A DNA stretch of 64,000 nt from Neonectria sp. B-13 (lineage: Eukaryota > Ascomycota > Sordariomycetes > Hypocreales > Nectriaceae). The notes under the pieces are model-generated. The model was not told the DNA's origin. It made no database searches and saw nothing but the letters and a program-made list of their open reading frames with translations. The stretch lies in contig NOKP01000010.1 in assembly GCA_002682825.1 (NCBI GenBank), forward strand, positions 1,116,001-1,180,000. Reading direction: 5' to 3'. Below are positions 32,217 to 44,165 of this stretch, piece after piece. Both the position numbers and the translations under genes were made by a program. Each line of letters begins with the position of its first letter. The first letter of the stretch is position 1.

Positions 32217-32432
32217 AAAAAAAACGTTTTATCCTTGTTCGGATTCAAGCGGTCACGTTTATACAAGATCCTGATCCGGTCCCGGTCCTGGTCCTGGTCC
32301 TGGTTGTCGTCGCCGGTCGGTCGAGGTTTCGGCGTCTGTCGGTGAGAGTGTCGTCGAGCTTCGATTCGAACCCCAATCTCCTCCTCTTGAGGGAACAGAG
32401 TGACCTGACCGCTAGACTACGGCGCTTCTCTG
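32217..32432 (-). ncRNA. Candidate Pol III transcript: tRNA-like promoter with T8 terminator (pseudo-tRNA, SINE or unknown ncRNA)
   Basis: On the minus strand an exact A-box consensus (TAGTCTAGCGG, 32419-32409) is followed 36 nt later by a B box (GGTTCGAATC, 32372-32363), the spacing found inside tRNA genes. Between them, GTTCC-CTCAAGA-GGAGG looks like an anticodon arm with a CAA (Leu) loop. The T stem and acceptor stem do not pair, so it is not an intact tRNA. Transcription from here would end at the run of eight T at 32224-32217, giving an RNA of about 200 nt. A GGACCA/GGTCCT repeat (about 32276-32310) lies in the body. Sequence identity is unknown. Confidence 0.35.
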
Positions 32433-32487
32433 AACCCCATTGGAATAGGGACAGAAGAAACTGTCTGATAAAGCTACGTTCAGCCTG

Positions 32488-32506
32488 AGCCGCAAGGGTT
32501 GCGGCT
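32488..32506. other. Perfect 8-bp hairpin with 3-nt loop
   Basis: AGCCGCAA-GGG-TTGCGGCT lies 56 bp beyond the glucoamylase stop codon. It would form in either strand and could be part of the glucoamylase 3' untranslated region; role unknown. Confidence 0.7.
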
Positions 32507-32561
32507 GACGGACAGGAAAGTCAATATCCAGAGGCAGGAAGCTCGACCGAACCGCCCTCAC

Positions 32562-34763
<2,202 letters not shown>

Positions 34764-34840
34764 GACGGGCTGAACCAGGGAGGAGGTGGTGTTGTGGGAG
34801 AGTGATGATACTGAATCGTCGAAGAGCTGCATCGTGACGC

Positions 34841-34846
34841 TTTATA
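34841..34846 (-). promoter_or_regulatory. TATA box of the glucoamylase gene
   Basis: TATAAA on the minus strand, 78 bp upstream of the ATG at 34763. It places the transcription start near 34815-34805, so translation should begin at 34763, where the signal peptide begins. Confidence 0.6.
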
Positions 34847-35409
34847 TCTTTCATGCCCGGTGGACAGAGCCGAGGAAAGAGGTGTTTTGTCCGTGTAAGC
34901 CAGATGAGGAAATCGCGGAGGCCCCCATGGGGAACCTAAGAAGGTGTGGTGCAAAGGGCCGAATGAGCCAGAAGCCGCCGAGCTGAGAAGAGAGGCCGTC
35001 GACGATGGAGCCTTGCAGGGGATGCAAGGGGGAGCTGGAAGGTGATGCTCGAACAAGGAACGGTCTGGTCCTGGCTGGTCTGCTTGTGTCGGTCTACGAC
35101 TTCTGAGTCTGGACCATGATCGAAGCGAGAAGCATTATGGTCCGAGGAGCTATATTATCCGTCGTCTCGGGCCGATGTGTTAACTCAAACCGTCCAGCCC
35201 TTGACGGCGGTTCTACGCTTTCGGACGCGTCTCGTGGCTGGCCGGCCGGGAGCGCACCACGTGCCGGGAGTAAGGTGATGATGGGGCTTCCTGGGCCCGG
35301 GTGATATGACGTTTACAGCGCGGTACTTTGTTAGCTGCAGAGAGCTCCAGCTATAGCGCAATATACCGGTCCCTTAGTTGTAGCTGCAGGGTACCTCTCG
35401 TGGAGTGTG

Positions 35410-35503
35410 GAGTGTGGGGGAGGTCAGAAGTGCCTTCACATGCCGACGCAAGTGACGTCCCTCCCGCACTCTCCGGCGGAGTCTCCGCACTCTCCCCACA
35501 CTC
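35410..35503. promoter_or_regulatory. Cluster of CreA/CRE1-type sites with a 10-bp inverted repeat
   Basis: At least five matches to SYGGRG in both orientations fall in 90 bp: GTGGGG (35414-35419), CTCCGG (35471-35476), GCGGAG (35476-35481), CTCCGC (35483-35488) and CCCCAC (35494-35499). GAGTGTGGGG (35410-35419) is inverted as CCCCACACTC (35494-35503). CreA represses starch-degrading enzymes on glucose, so a role in glucoamylase control 650-740 bp upstream is plausible; binding is inferred. Confidence 0.45.
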
Positions 35504-36880
35504 ACCGTTGCGTTCGCCCTTGTTCCGCACTTGTTCCTTGCGCAAGTTAACTTCCACCTGCATTAATTAATATGACATGCCACGGTTAGATGGATGAATG
35601 GCAATATCACCGGCTGCCAACACAAATAAGATGATGAGCCGTTCTTCTACGTGCCTGAGAATGACAACCAGCCCACAGAATTAGACACACAAACTCGCAT
35701 AGAATAGATGCAAGTTATTGCATCCGCATGGGGGCTATTACAGACAGACATCTATCTCCCTTAGAGCCCGCGAGCCGAATAGATAGCATCCAAACAAACA
35801 CCAAACCAGCACTCCCACTCCACCTCATGATGCTTCAAAAAGCCACCGGCAGCAGGCTTTGAATTAACCACCACTTACATTCACGAACGCGATTTGCACG
35901 CGACTTTTTGCCAGCTCATCATGGTTCTCAGCAACCGAACAACACTAGCTCAATGCACAGCCCGTCACAACCATCACGGCCTCGCTCGGCAGTATGCTTC
36001 GCTTGTCACTCTTAGTCCGTCGTCCCTGTCCAGACAACGGGCCGCAGATCGTGCGATCTTGCTGACTTCTGATCTGGTCGTGGGTGACATCGTCCTCTCG
36101 AGGCCGGAGCCGTCAACGGAGCGATGCATCACGGCACGGAGAAGAGAACATAACCGGAAGTGGTAGGCCCGAATACCATCGTCTCGCTTGGCTAAGGGCC
36201 AGAGGAAGGTTTTCGCACCCATGTCGACTTGACGGAAACATCCGCTCTCCCTCGCTAAACTCGCTCCATCTGATGAAGACTCTTCACTACGAATACGAAA
36301 GCTACGAATGAAATGTAGGCAGACCATGGTTTTCCCCAACCTCACCAACCGACGGTCTCGGAAAAGGGGGGTGGAATATAGCGCCTCTGGTACCTCCGGC
36401 CGCGGACACTCAAACCGTCTTGCGACGGCGAATGAGGCAGCCAAAGGACCCGTTGTTCTGGGAACTGTCGATAGGATGATTGACACCATAACAAGTTGAT
36501 GGCTCCATGGAGTTATCGAGCTGCAAAGCAATCGACCCTGACTCCACGAATGAAGCAGAGGATCGCAGAGCACAGATCCGTGATATGTTAAGAAAGAAAG
36601 AAAGGGAAGAAATTTCGTCGCGGCCTTGATAAGTAAATTCAGAACGCGGTGTCACGTGCCCTCGGCCTAGCTGCGGCTGATTCCGCCGTCGCCAAGGACC
36701 CAAGGCATCCACCTATTGGGGGCCATGATCCATCTTCCATGGAACCTTCTTCTAGCCTCATCGCGCTCAAGGTGATCCGTGCTCCGAAGCCTTCTCCGTT
36801 TGCCTCCTCCGTACCTAATCGTATCAGTTGTCGCATTCCCATCTATTGTATCTCCCCAGTGTCGCATACCAATCGCCAAG

Positions 36881-38878
36881 ATGGACGCCGCTACACTCGA
36901 AGAGACCAACCGCATGCGCATCTCCCTGGGCATGAAGCCTTTGCCTGTCCCGGGAGCCAAACCAGCAGAGACCCAGGTAGCAGACGCCGACGACGACGGC
37001 GAAGTGGCCAGCACCATAGATACCCGACAAGCCCAGTCATACGACAACTACAAGAAAGTCAGAGATGCCGAAGACGCCAAGAGAAAGCGCGAGGAGAAAG
37101 CAGCCGCCATTCGAAAGGCCCGCGAGAAGGCGCAACGACTGGCCGTTCTCGATGGCAAAGGTCTGGGCGACGAGGATGGTGGCGACCTGGATGCAAAGGA
37201 CTGGCTCATGGGCCAGAAGAAACGACAAAAGAATATCGCAAAGGCCAGGAAGCTAGAGGCAGAGCTAGCCGCCGCTGAAGCTGCCGCTGCAGCTGCGGTT
37301 CAGTACACGTCCAAGGACCTTGCTGGAATCAAGGTCGCCCACGACACTGCCGATTTCCTCGATGGAGACAATCAGATTCTCACCCTCAAGGACACCACAA
37401 TTGAGGAGAATGAGGCTGATGGCGACGAACTTGAGAACCTGGATATGCGCGAAGCTGAGAAGCTATCCGAGAGGCTGGTTCTCAAGAAGGGCCCAGTATA
37501 CAACCCTCACGATGACGACGAAGATGGCGAGCACGGCATCCTTGCTCAATATGACGAGGAGATCAATGGAAAGAAGACCAAAAAGTTCACCCTTGACGCG
37601 GACGGCGCCATTGCGGAGCTCTCGGACATTCTCGACAAACCAGTCGATAAGGCCAGAAAGCTCCAGACCGTGAGCCTTGACGACATAGTTGGTAAGCTAG
37701 ATCTCTCCCGTCTGTGTAGCTCTCAAGATGTAGTACTGACTTGTCTCGAAAAAGGTGATGCCCCAGCTTCATCAGACTATTTGGATCCTTCAAAAATCAA
37801 GATCAAGAAGCCCAAGAAGAAGAAGAACAAGAGCACCAGGCAAAAGCCGGTTGATGAAGACGACATTTTCCCTTTGGACACAGCGCCTGCCGACAACAAC
37901 GCCATGGACGTCGATTCCACCAACTCAGCCCCCAGCAAGAAGAGAAAAACCAGAGATGATACCTTCGTGGACGATGAGGATCTACAAGCATCATTGGCAA
38001 TTCAACGAAAGAACGCGCTCAAGAAGCGGAAGAAGACTCGCCCTGAAGACATCGCAAAGCAGCTCAGGGAGCAGAATGATGACGAAGAGCAGGCAGAAGT
38101 TCAGGAAGGCGGTCTTGTCCTTGGCGAAGTCTCCGAGTTCGTTGCTGGATTAAGCAAGCCTGGCGAGGATGAAGAACGAAAGCCCAGGAAACCAAGAACG
38201 GTGTCGAGATCCGCTGAGCCTGACGAGGATCATTCGATGGAGGATGAGGACGATGACGAAAAGCCACAAACATCGACTATGGAGGGTGAGGGTGGGCAAG
38301 AAGTTGGTGTCGAGGAGGAAAAGACCGTGGGTCAAGGAATGGGTGCTGCTCTTGCACTGCTCCGAGAACGTGGACTCGTGGAAGACTCACAAGGCGGTTC
38401 CCATGATAACCTTCAGGATCGCGAAGAGTTTCTGTTGAGAAAGCGACGATTGGAAGAGGATCTGGACGAGCAAGCGCGCACCCAACGTGAGCGTGACAGG
38501 ACGAACGGCAAGCTAGACAGGATGTCAGTGCGCGACCGAGAGGACTGGGCTCGCCAACAGAACAACTGGCGCGACCAGCAACAATCCCGCCGGATGGCCG
38601 AGCTCTTCCAGACTGGATACAAGCCCAACGTCGAGCTCAAGTACACGGATGAGCACGGCCGAGCGCTGGATCAGAAAGAGGCCTTCAAACACCTCAGTCA
38701 CCAGTTCCACGGCAAGGGCAGCGGCAAGGGAAAGACGGAGAAGCTCCTCAAGAAGATTGGAGATGAGAAGCGCCGCGAGGCCCAGAGCATGTTCGACGCA
38801 AGCCAATCGGCGGGCATGAGCCTGGCCGCGCAGCAACAACTCAAGAAGCGAAAGGAAGCGGGTGTACGACTGGCATAG
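36881..38878 (+). CDS. SNU66: U4/U6.U5 tri-snRNP protein Snu66 / SART1
   Basis: Exons 36881-37691 and 37755-38878 give 644 aa. Snu66 is a tri-snRNP component that binds the ubiquitin-like modifier Hub1 through HIND elements. Residues 6-21 (LEETNRMRISLGMKPL) match a HIND element. The body is highly charged and helical: a QSYDNYKKVRDAEDAKRKREE segment, DAKDWLMGQKKRQK, a VYNPHDDDEDGEHGILAQYDEEI block and the C-terminal FKHLSHQFHGKGSGKGKTEKLLKKI...KKRKEAG, all typical of the SART1 family. The 63-nt intron (37692-37754; branch GTACTGAC) has no stop and is a multiple of three, so retention would insert 21 residues. The start follows a CGCCAAG context; an upstream in-frame ATG at 36779 opens non-conserved sequence. 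Confidence 0.9.
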   Translation: MDAATLEETNRMRISLGMKPLPVPGAKPAETQVADADDDGEVASTIDTRQAQSYDNYKKVRDAEDAKRKREEKAAAIRKAREKAQRLAVLDGKGLGDEDGGDLDAKDWLMGQKKRQKNIAKARKLEAELAAAEAAAAAAVQYTSKDLAGIKVAHDTADFLDGDNQILTLKDTTIEENEADGDELENLDMREAEKLSERLVLKKGPVYNPHDDDEDGEHGILAQYDEEINGKKTKKFTLDADGAIAELSDILDKPVDKARKLQTVSLDDIVGKLDLSRLCSSQDVVLTCLEKGDAPASSDYLDPSKIKIKKPKKKKNKSTRQKPVDEDDIFPLDTAPADNNAMDVDSTNSAPSKKRKTRDDTFVDDEDLQASLAIQRKNALKKRKKTRPEDIAKQLREQNDDEEQAEVQEGGLVLGEVSEFVAGLSKPGEDEERKPRKPRTVSRSAEPDEDHSMEDEDDDEKPQTSTMEGEGGQEVGVEEEKTVGQGMGAALALLRERGLVEDSQGGSHDNLQDREEFLLRKRRLEEDLDEQARTQRERDRTNGKLDRMSVRDREDWARQQNNWRDQQQSRRMAELFQTGYKPNVELKYTDEHGRALDQKEAFKHLSHQFHGKGSGKGKTEKLLKKIGDEKRREAQSMFDASQSAGMSLAAQQQLKKRKEAGVRLA

Positions 38879-39350
38879 AGGGCGTTTGAGGGAAGACAAC
38901 TTGATGACGAATAGTAATACCGGGTGTGGAAATGCAAGCAAAGGTGCTTTATCCCTTCTTTCTAACGTGCTTCTCGAGACATGATGCCCTGCTGACACCG
39001 CCTGGAGACTCTAGAACTGAGGTATGTTTTGTTTAGTCTTGGTATGCTAACCTAGGTCACCATCTCTCCTTTACTCCGTCACATAAAGTTATGTTGTGTT
39101 GTCCTTGTTCATTCCTATTTATATTCTTACTCGCACCAAGGCCGAGAGCAAGGTCTCTCGAGCAAGCAACAGGCTCTTCACTATCCCGCCACAGGCACGA
39201 TCAAACGAAGAAAATCCACCTTGGGCAAGCTTTGTTTTATTAAAACTTTACTCAAGTATATCCATCCCATCTCCAAATGCGTTCTAGTAGGCACTGCCGA
39301 CGGTCATCGCCATAGTCCTCCATATCTTCTTAAAACTCCACAGCCAACTT
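38879..39350. other. Convergent 3' region of SNU66 and a small coiled-coil gene
   Basis: No gene is visible; two 3' untranslated regions are expected. Confidence 0.55.
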
Positions 39351-39713
39351 TCACTCCATCTCCTCCTGCCTCTCGGCGGACTCTCGCTGCTCCGTCTCAA
39401 GCTTCTCCTCCAGCTTCTTAAACTCTTCTTCCAGCTTAGTATAGGCCTGTGACAACTTCTCAAACCTCTCCTGTGCATACGCAGAATCCACCGGCGCTGA
39501 ATCGCTAGCACTCTCGGCCGGTTGGGCTGGCAGGCGAAGCGGCGCGACACTATCGCTGCTTCGCCCAAGGAAGCAGTTGTCGATGAAGTCTAGGACATCG
39601 ACGTAATGGGATAGACCTTTAATTTGGAAGATTAGGTCATCGACGTCGCGGATCATATCTTCAACGCGGGCGGGTGCGCTTGAGGCTGCTTCCTGGGGTT
39701 GTGTGGTGTTCAT
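39351..39713 (-). CDS. Small coiled-coil protein of unknown function
   Basis: A single exon of 120 aa that I do not recognise. It has a helical N-terminal segment (RVEDMIRDVDDLIFQIKGLS, then HYVDVLDFIDNCFLG) with regularly spaced hydrophobic residues, a short Ser/Pro/Ala linker, and a strongly charged C-terminal helix with heptad spacing (YTKLEEEFKKLEEKLETEQ) that should form a coiled coil. There is no signal peptide or membrane helix. The compact layout (helix, linker, coiled coil) would suit a subunit of a larger assembly such as a kinetochore or vesicle-tethering complex, but no family signature supports that. It ends toward SNU66. Confidence 0.6.
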   Translation of the reverse strand: MNTTQPQEAASSAPARVEDMIRDVDDLIFQIKGLSHYVDVLDFIDNCFLGRSSDSVAPLRLPAQPAESASDSAPVDSAYAQERFEKLSQAYTKLEEEFKKLEEKLETEQRESAERQEEME

Positions 39714-40245
39714 TTTGATTGTTTGGGTTGTCGGGTCAACTTACCGTGAGTGTGCGGTTGTGGATGAAGCGATGCTGCTAGAGATGTCTAGTTGCGGTGC
39801 TTGTTTGAGGTTCTGTTTGCGGCGACTAAAGGGTAGACGGCTTTCCAGGTTATATAGCTGTAGATGATCACGTCGAATATGAACAATCTCGTTGTAAGTT
39901 CGTTGAACGAATCCCCTTGCAAGTGTGTCCTGCGTAGAGCATCCTCTCTAGAACAAAGAACTATATGTCCTAACGTCCCTGTTTACTAAACTTTAAGATG
40001 TTCAACATGTTCAACATGCTCCATTGTTCTGTCTAAGTCCGTAAATAGCTCCAAGGCGATCTTCAAAAGATGAAACCAGGCTGCTTATTGGACGCTCAAT
40101 ATGAACAGAACAAGTGATGATTCCAGTGAGATAATTACTTGTCTAGGTAATCCGTGTGTCTATGAACCAAGAACGCCGTCTCCAAACCATACCAACGTTA
40201 CGCTATAACCCAAAATCGACCACGGCAATCGCTCTGACAAACGAC
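39714..40245. other. Intergenic between coiled-coil gene and TAG1-like gene
   Basis: This holds the promoter of the coiled-coil gene and the 3' end of the Tag1-like gene. A short repeat GTTCAACATGTTCAACATG occurs at about 40001-40019. Nothing else is visible. Confidence 0.5.
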
Positions 40246-43064
40246 CTAGAGGGAGACCTTGGCGCCAATCCCCTTGCCGGTATAGTGAATCTCTTCTACC
40301 CAATTACCTAATCTGACAGTGACGTCGGCAACGGCATCCAACTTGAGAGATCCACCTAGGGCCTTTCTGAGCTTGTCATATCCGACATGGTCTGGGGACC
40401 ATTGAACGGGCAGGCGGGGACTCTCTGAGCGTCCTGGTGGTACGGCGAAGGCTTCGTCGTGGATGATCTGCCCGACTGGCTCGGTGTGGTTGTAAAACGC
40501 CGTGGCGTTGATATGCTCTATATACAGTGTATTATACTGCAGTGGCGACATGAGACCGAAAGTCGCAGAGGAAGAAAAGATGTGGAAGGTGGCATCTGTT
40601 ATAAACCGCTGCTTCACGTTGTCGTCTTCGCCAGGTACTCTAATCCGGGGGGTTGGAATCGTGAAGTTGATGTGTGACAAGGCCTCCCCAATCAGCGGCA
40701 AAGTTGGGATACTATCGCGATGGGCCTTGGCTGTCATTGTCGTGTTCTTGCCAGATACGTAATCTGAGAGAAGTTTGCGGCCGACTTTTTGCGCGTGCTT
40801 TCCTCCAAAACGTGCTGGGTCCCAAGTCGACTGAACCAGTATGTTCGTGTTATTGCCCAGCCCAAAATCGATGTTTCTGGCGACAGCTTCTCCTAGTATT
40901 TCGCCTTTGTGAAGGATATGAATGTTGATGTAGGGAACAATGACGGCGTACGGCGTGGGATTTGTGATATTCACGAGGGCTTGCAAATGAACGCCCGTCT
41001 CCGAAGTGTTCAGAATCTGTATCTCCCCAACTTGCGGGTTCAGCTGAGCGAACGTGTCCCCAGGAATCCCTGCGGCCAAGTTAGCTGCTGGATCGATCCA
41101 ATGTGTGTGGCAGTGATAGGAAATACTTCAATGAATAGTGAAGATGGATCATCATCACAGGGAGTTTATGGGATTACCGAGCAAAGACGGACCATTTACT
41201 GGAACCTTGCCCTCTGCGGGCACCTTCTTAATGGTCAAGATTCCGAGCACCGTGGAAACTTTGACATCAACGAGAGCTTTGACGTCCAAAATGAGGTCCT
41301 CGTCGCCGAAAAGGAGTTTCTGCATGACGTCGCTAAACACGTCGCTGTCTGTAATGGTTATGGGAACGTCGACAACTCTTGAGGTGATCCTGAGAAGATG
41401 TTCGCCGCCATCCGTATCCTCAATCTTAGTCGAGTTAGCCTTCTCCCAGTGACGCAAATGCAGTTCGCCTAGCTTGCGCTTTTTGTAGAACAAGTCAGCG
41501 GTAGCACGAAGGCTGTCAACATTCAGGTCGACATTCAATTCAGGAGGGACAGCTGCGAGTACTTCCGTGGTACCGGAGACTCGAGGCTCGCTATCGGGGT
41601 TCTTCGCATCAGCGAAGGGATCCGGTAGCTTGAAGTCAACGTCGGTCAGAGAGAAGTTGCGAATGAAGCTGTCAAACGACCGGCCGGGGAACTCAATTGG
41701 CACGGTAATGCTCTCGAGGATCTCCGACATCCATTCGGGGGTGTCCGAGTCGTTCAACCTCTTTCCGCGAACATAAACCTGGGCGTCTTGACCGTGAAGA
41801 TAATGCTCCATAAACTGATCCAAGGGTGATGACTTTGAATGTGGGCAAGCCCGCGTGAGAGACTCCGGGATCTCCCTGATGATGCCCTGGGCGTCTGCCT
41901 TGACGTCTTTGTTGGCTCGGATCTTAATCATATCCGTGGTCGCATCAGCCACGCTGATAGAGGGCAGCGAGGAGTCGCAGTTGGGGACTAGGACCTCGAA
42001 CCCAAGCGGCGGAACGTTGAGGCCTACGGGGAAGTCATTGTGCACGGTAATGGACACGTCTGCCTCGATTGCCTTCCGTCCACTGCCATCCACTGGAACA
42101 TCGTGAAGATTGAGTCGCTCTATCTTATACGCGGGCAAGGAAGGAATCTTGTTGGCTGCGATGGAGTGTTAGTAGTGTTCTTGAGGACAGACGGTGGCGC
42201 AAAGTTCGATTAAAGTAGCGTCTTTTGGCCAAAATACAAGGAAGCAAAGGAACGGTAGAGAGATTGACCTTCAAAGACAAGGGTTTCTGCCACATCGTGA
42301 GTGCCCAAGGGAAATATGCCCGATTTGAGTTGAATCTGGGTCTTTCCAACCACCTTCAGCAGGTCGAGGTTGCCCTCCAGCCAGTCGTTGGCGATTTTGC
42401 GGATATTCTCAGCGGCACCGACTTTGATCTCGGTCACAAAGTCCAGCTCAGTGTTGTGCCCATTAACAATGTCTACAACCAGAGGAGGGACGACGGCAGT
42501 GCCTGCAAGCGCATCGCCATAGTCGGGTAGGAAGACGTGGACGGTCGTCTCGTCCGTCTGGAGCTTCCGCATCATGCCAGTGACGGCCTGGCCAATACGA
42601 CGAGAGTTGGCGTTCTCGACACGGGAGCCTTCGAGGCGAACGTTGGCCTGAACTCGAGCCCAGATTCCAGTAGAAGTAATGTTCTCGATGGACAGATTCG
42701 TCGGCTCGAGAACAGCGGCGTTCTCGGCGTACTGCTTAACAGCGGGTGGTACGATAAAACCGAGGAATATGATCAAGATGACAAGGATGGCGAGGATTGC
42801 CATCGCGATAATGGAGGGCCATCGCCAGTGGGACTTGGCCTTGGTGGCATCCTTGGGCGTGAGCGAGGTGCCGTTACTGCCGTTGGTGTCATCAATCTCG
42901 CCATAGTTGTCGTCGTGGTTCTCGAGGAGCGGCGATGACTCTGCGGCTGCATCTTCGTGGTCAGATGAGATGAGAGGAGACCTCTCGAGGAGCGGCGATG
43001 ACTCTGCGGCTGCATCTTCGCGGTCAGATGAGATGAGAGGAGACCTCTCGTCGGAAGCGGACAT
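40246..43064 (-). CDS. Tag1-like vacuolar membrane protein with LEA2/DUF3712 domains
   Basis: Exons 43064-42269, 42155-41193 and 41069-40246 give 860 aa. Yeast Tag1 is a vacuolar membrane protein involved in ending autophagy. An acidic cytosolic N-terminus (1-80) is followed by one membrane helix (about 84-104, IIAMAILAILVILIIFLGFIV) and a large lumenal part of several LEA2/DUF3712-type beta domains (for example VNITNPTPYAVIVPYINIHI, NYVSGKNTTM-type and IPTLPLIG motifs near the end), with many N-x-S/T sites. The N-terminus contains four ExxxL(L/I) dileucine motifs: 6-11, 21-26, 27-32 and 42-47. Motifs of this type direct AP-3-dependent sorting to the vacuole. They sit in a 21-residue tandem duplication (own entry). 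Some databases label this family pre-rRNA processing protein. Confidence 0.82.
42924..43049 (-). repeat. 63-bp tandem duplication in the Tag1-like gene
   Basis: Copies at 42987-43049 and 42924-42986 differ at a single base (CGC versus CAC, Arg to His) and encode ERSPLISSD(R/H)EDAAAESSPLL twice in frame. The near identity implies a recent duplication. Confidence 0.95.
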
Positions 43065-44165
43065 GGTGTTTCGGGCTGTGATACAAGGCCGCCTAGAGGG
43101 AGAGGATGCGGAAAATGGGCATGGCCCGAGGTTGTTGTAGTGGTGTTTCGGGAAGGTCGAGTAGGCGTCGAGGAGTGATGGGACGAGCCCGAGAATGGGT
43201 AGTTCGTAGGATACGTAGGGATATACGGAACGTCCAAGTGGTGGCGCGCGGATTGTTCTGTAGATGTCGAAATGAAGTTGCGTTCACGGGTGAGACTCGT
43301 CATCGATGGCGAAGTCACCCCCAGAGTCCCGGCGTGGCAGATCGATAAGGCAAGTGGGAGGGGAGCGTCCGATTGGCTTATGTGGGGCCGGGTCCAGGAA
43401 CAGAGCCTGGACCTAGCTGGAAAGCAGCCTGGGTGGTTGGGGTTGCATCACAGTACCTGCCTGGGCGAGTGCCTCTCAAGCCTCCACCCAAGCCACAATC
43501 ACAGTAGTTGCCGTGTGTGGCAGTGCTTGACCGTGTGAGAGTTTGAATTTGTTGAAAGATCTCAGATTCACTCCACGTGATACTTGCGGGGTCAGCTGTC
43601 GTTTGCCCCACATTTTTCATGTGAGATGGTGAGTCGTTCAGGATGAGTCTCTTCTCAGGTTCTCGATAAAAAGCAGGCCTTGAGAGTAGCGATGGAAGCG
43701 ATATGCTATTCGAGAGCAATCATACGAGTGCCTTGTTTCTCTAAAGCTAGGATGAATCGTACTATACAGACGGGAGTTCCAGGGTGGGAAACTTCACCGC
43801 TCAAATACCCTGTAAGTGCCCTCCGATGTAGGGCGTTCAGTGACGTGACCCCCCTGCCCCTCTGCGATGTAGGGCGGGCGTGCGTTCGCCCAACCAACCG
43901 CGCGACTGCCATTGGAAATTTCACTTGCCCATACAGATGCACCTCGAGTGACTCCTCTTGCCAACAATTGAATCGGTGACTCCAGTAAAATCTCGTCTTC
44001 AACGTTGGAATTGGTTCCCGCACAGCCTCTCTCTTTCTTCTGCTCACTCAATCGACCCCTCGCGTTTCAAAATCACCTTTTGCAAGCCCCCATTCGCGCC
44101 TCCTCGACCTGACAGCCCTGCTCTCACTTGTTCGCTTCACAAGTAAACCAACTCCAACTCTCAAC
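43065..44165. promoter_or_regulatory. Divergent promoter region TAG1-like / ornithine carbamoyltransferase
   Basis: It contains a CACGTG core (43574-43579), a 12-bp direct repeat CGATGTAGGGCG (43824-43835 and 43865-43876), a CRE-like TGACGTGA (43841-43848) and two TGACTC cores (own entry). No gene is supported. Confidence 0.5.
43949..43982 (+). promoter_or_regulatory. Two Gcn4/CPC1-type half-matching sites upstream of OTC
   Basis: TGACTC cores at 43949-43954 and 43977-43982 match six of the seven bases of TGACTCA, the site of the Gcn4/CPC1 activator of amino-acid biosynthesis. They lie about 217 and 189 bp before the ATG. Function is inferred. Confidence 0.4.

Larger units (their letters stand above)
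31603..32561. other. Convergent region SEC17 / glucoamylase with an RNA-like unit
   Basis: Besides two 3' untranslated regions it contains the Pol III-like unit at 32217-32432 and a perfect hairpin at 32488-32506 (own entries). The stretch 32156-32215 is rich in CACCAC/CAT repeats. Confidence 0.55.
34764..36880. promoter_or_regulatory. 2.1 kb divergent promoter region, glucoamylase / SNU66
   Basis: No supported gene. It holds a TATA box and a CreA-type cluster on the glucoamylase side (own entries) and a CACGTG core at 36653-36658 on the SNU66 side. A 199-codon open frame on the minus strand (35974-36573) shows no motif and is not called. Confidence 0.5.

Noticed and set aside
34764..34832. 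N-terminal extension of glucoamylase from the ATG at 34832
   Set aside because: It would precede the signal peptide, and the TATA box lies only about 10 bp upstream, so the ATG is probably not transcribed.
35974..36573. 199-codon open frame on the minus strand between glucoamylase and SNU66
   Set aside because: No recognisable motif, poor codon pattern and no splice partners; considered chance.
36779..36880. Upstream in-frame ATG of SNU66
   Set aside because: The intervening sequence resembles a leader, not protein; the HIND element near residue 6 marks the natural N-terminus at 36881.
42924..43049. Assembly artefact as the source of the 63-bp duplication
   Set aside because: The copies differ by one base and remain in frame with sensible protein sequence, so a real duplication is more likely, although read-level checking would settle it.
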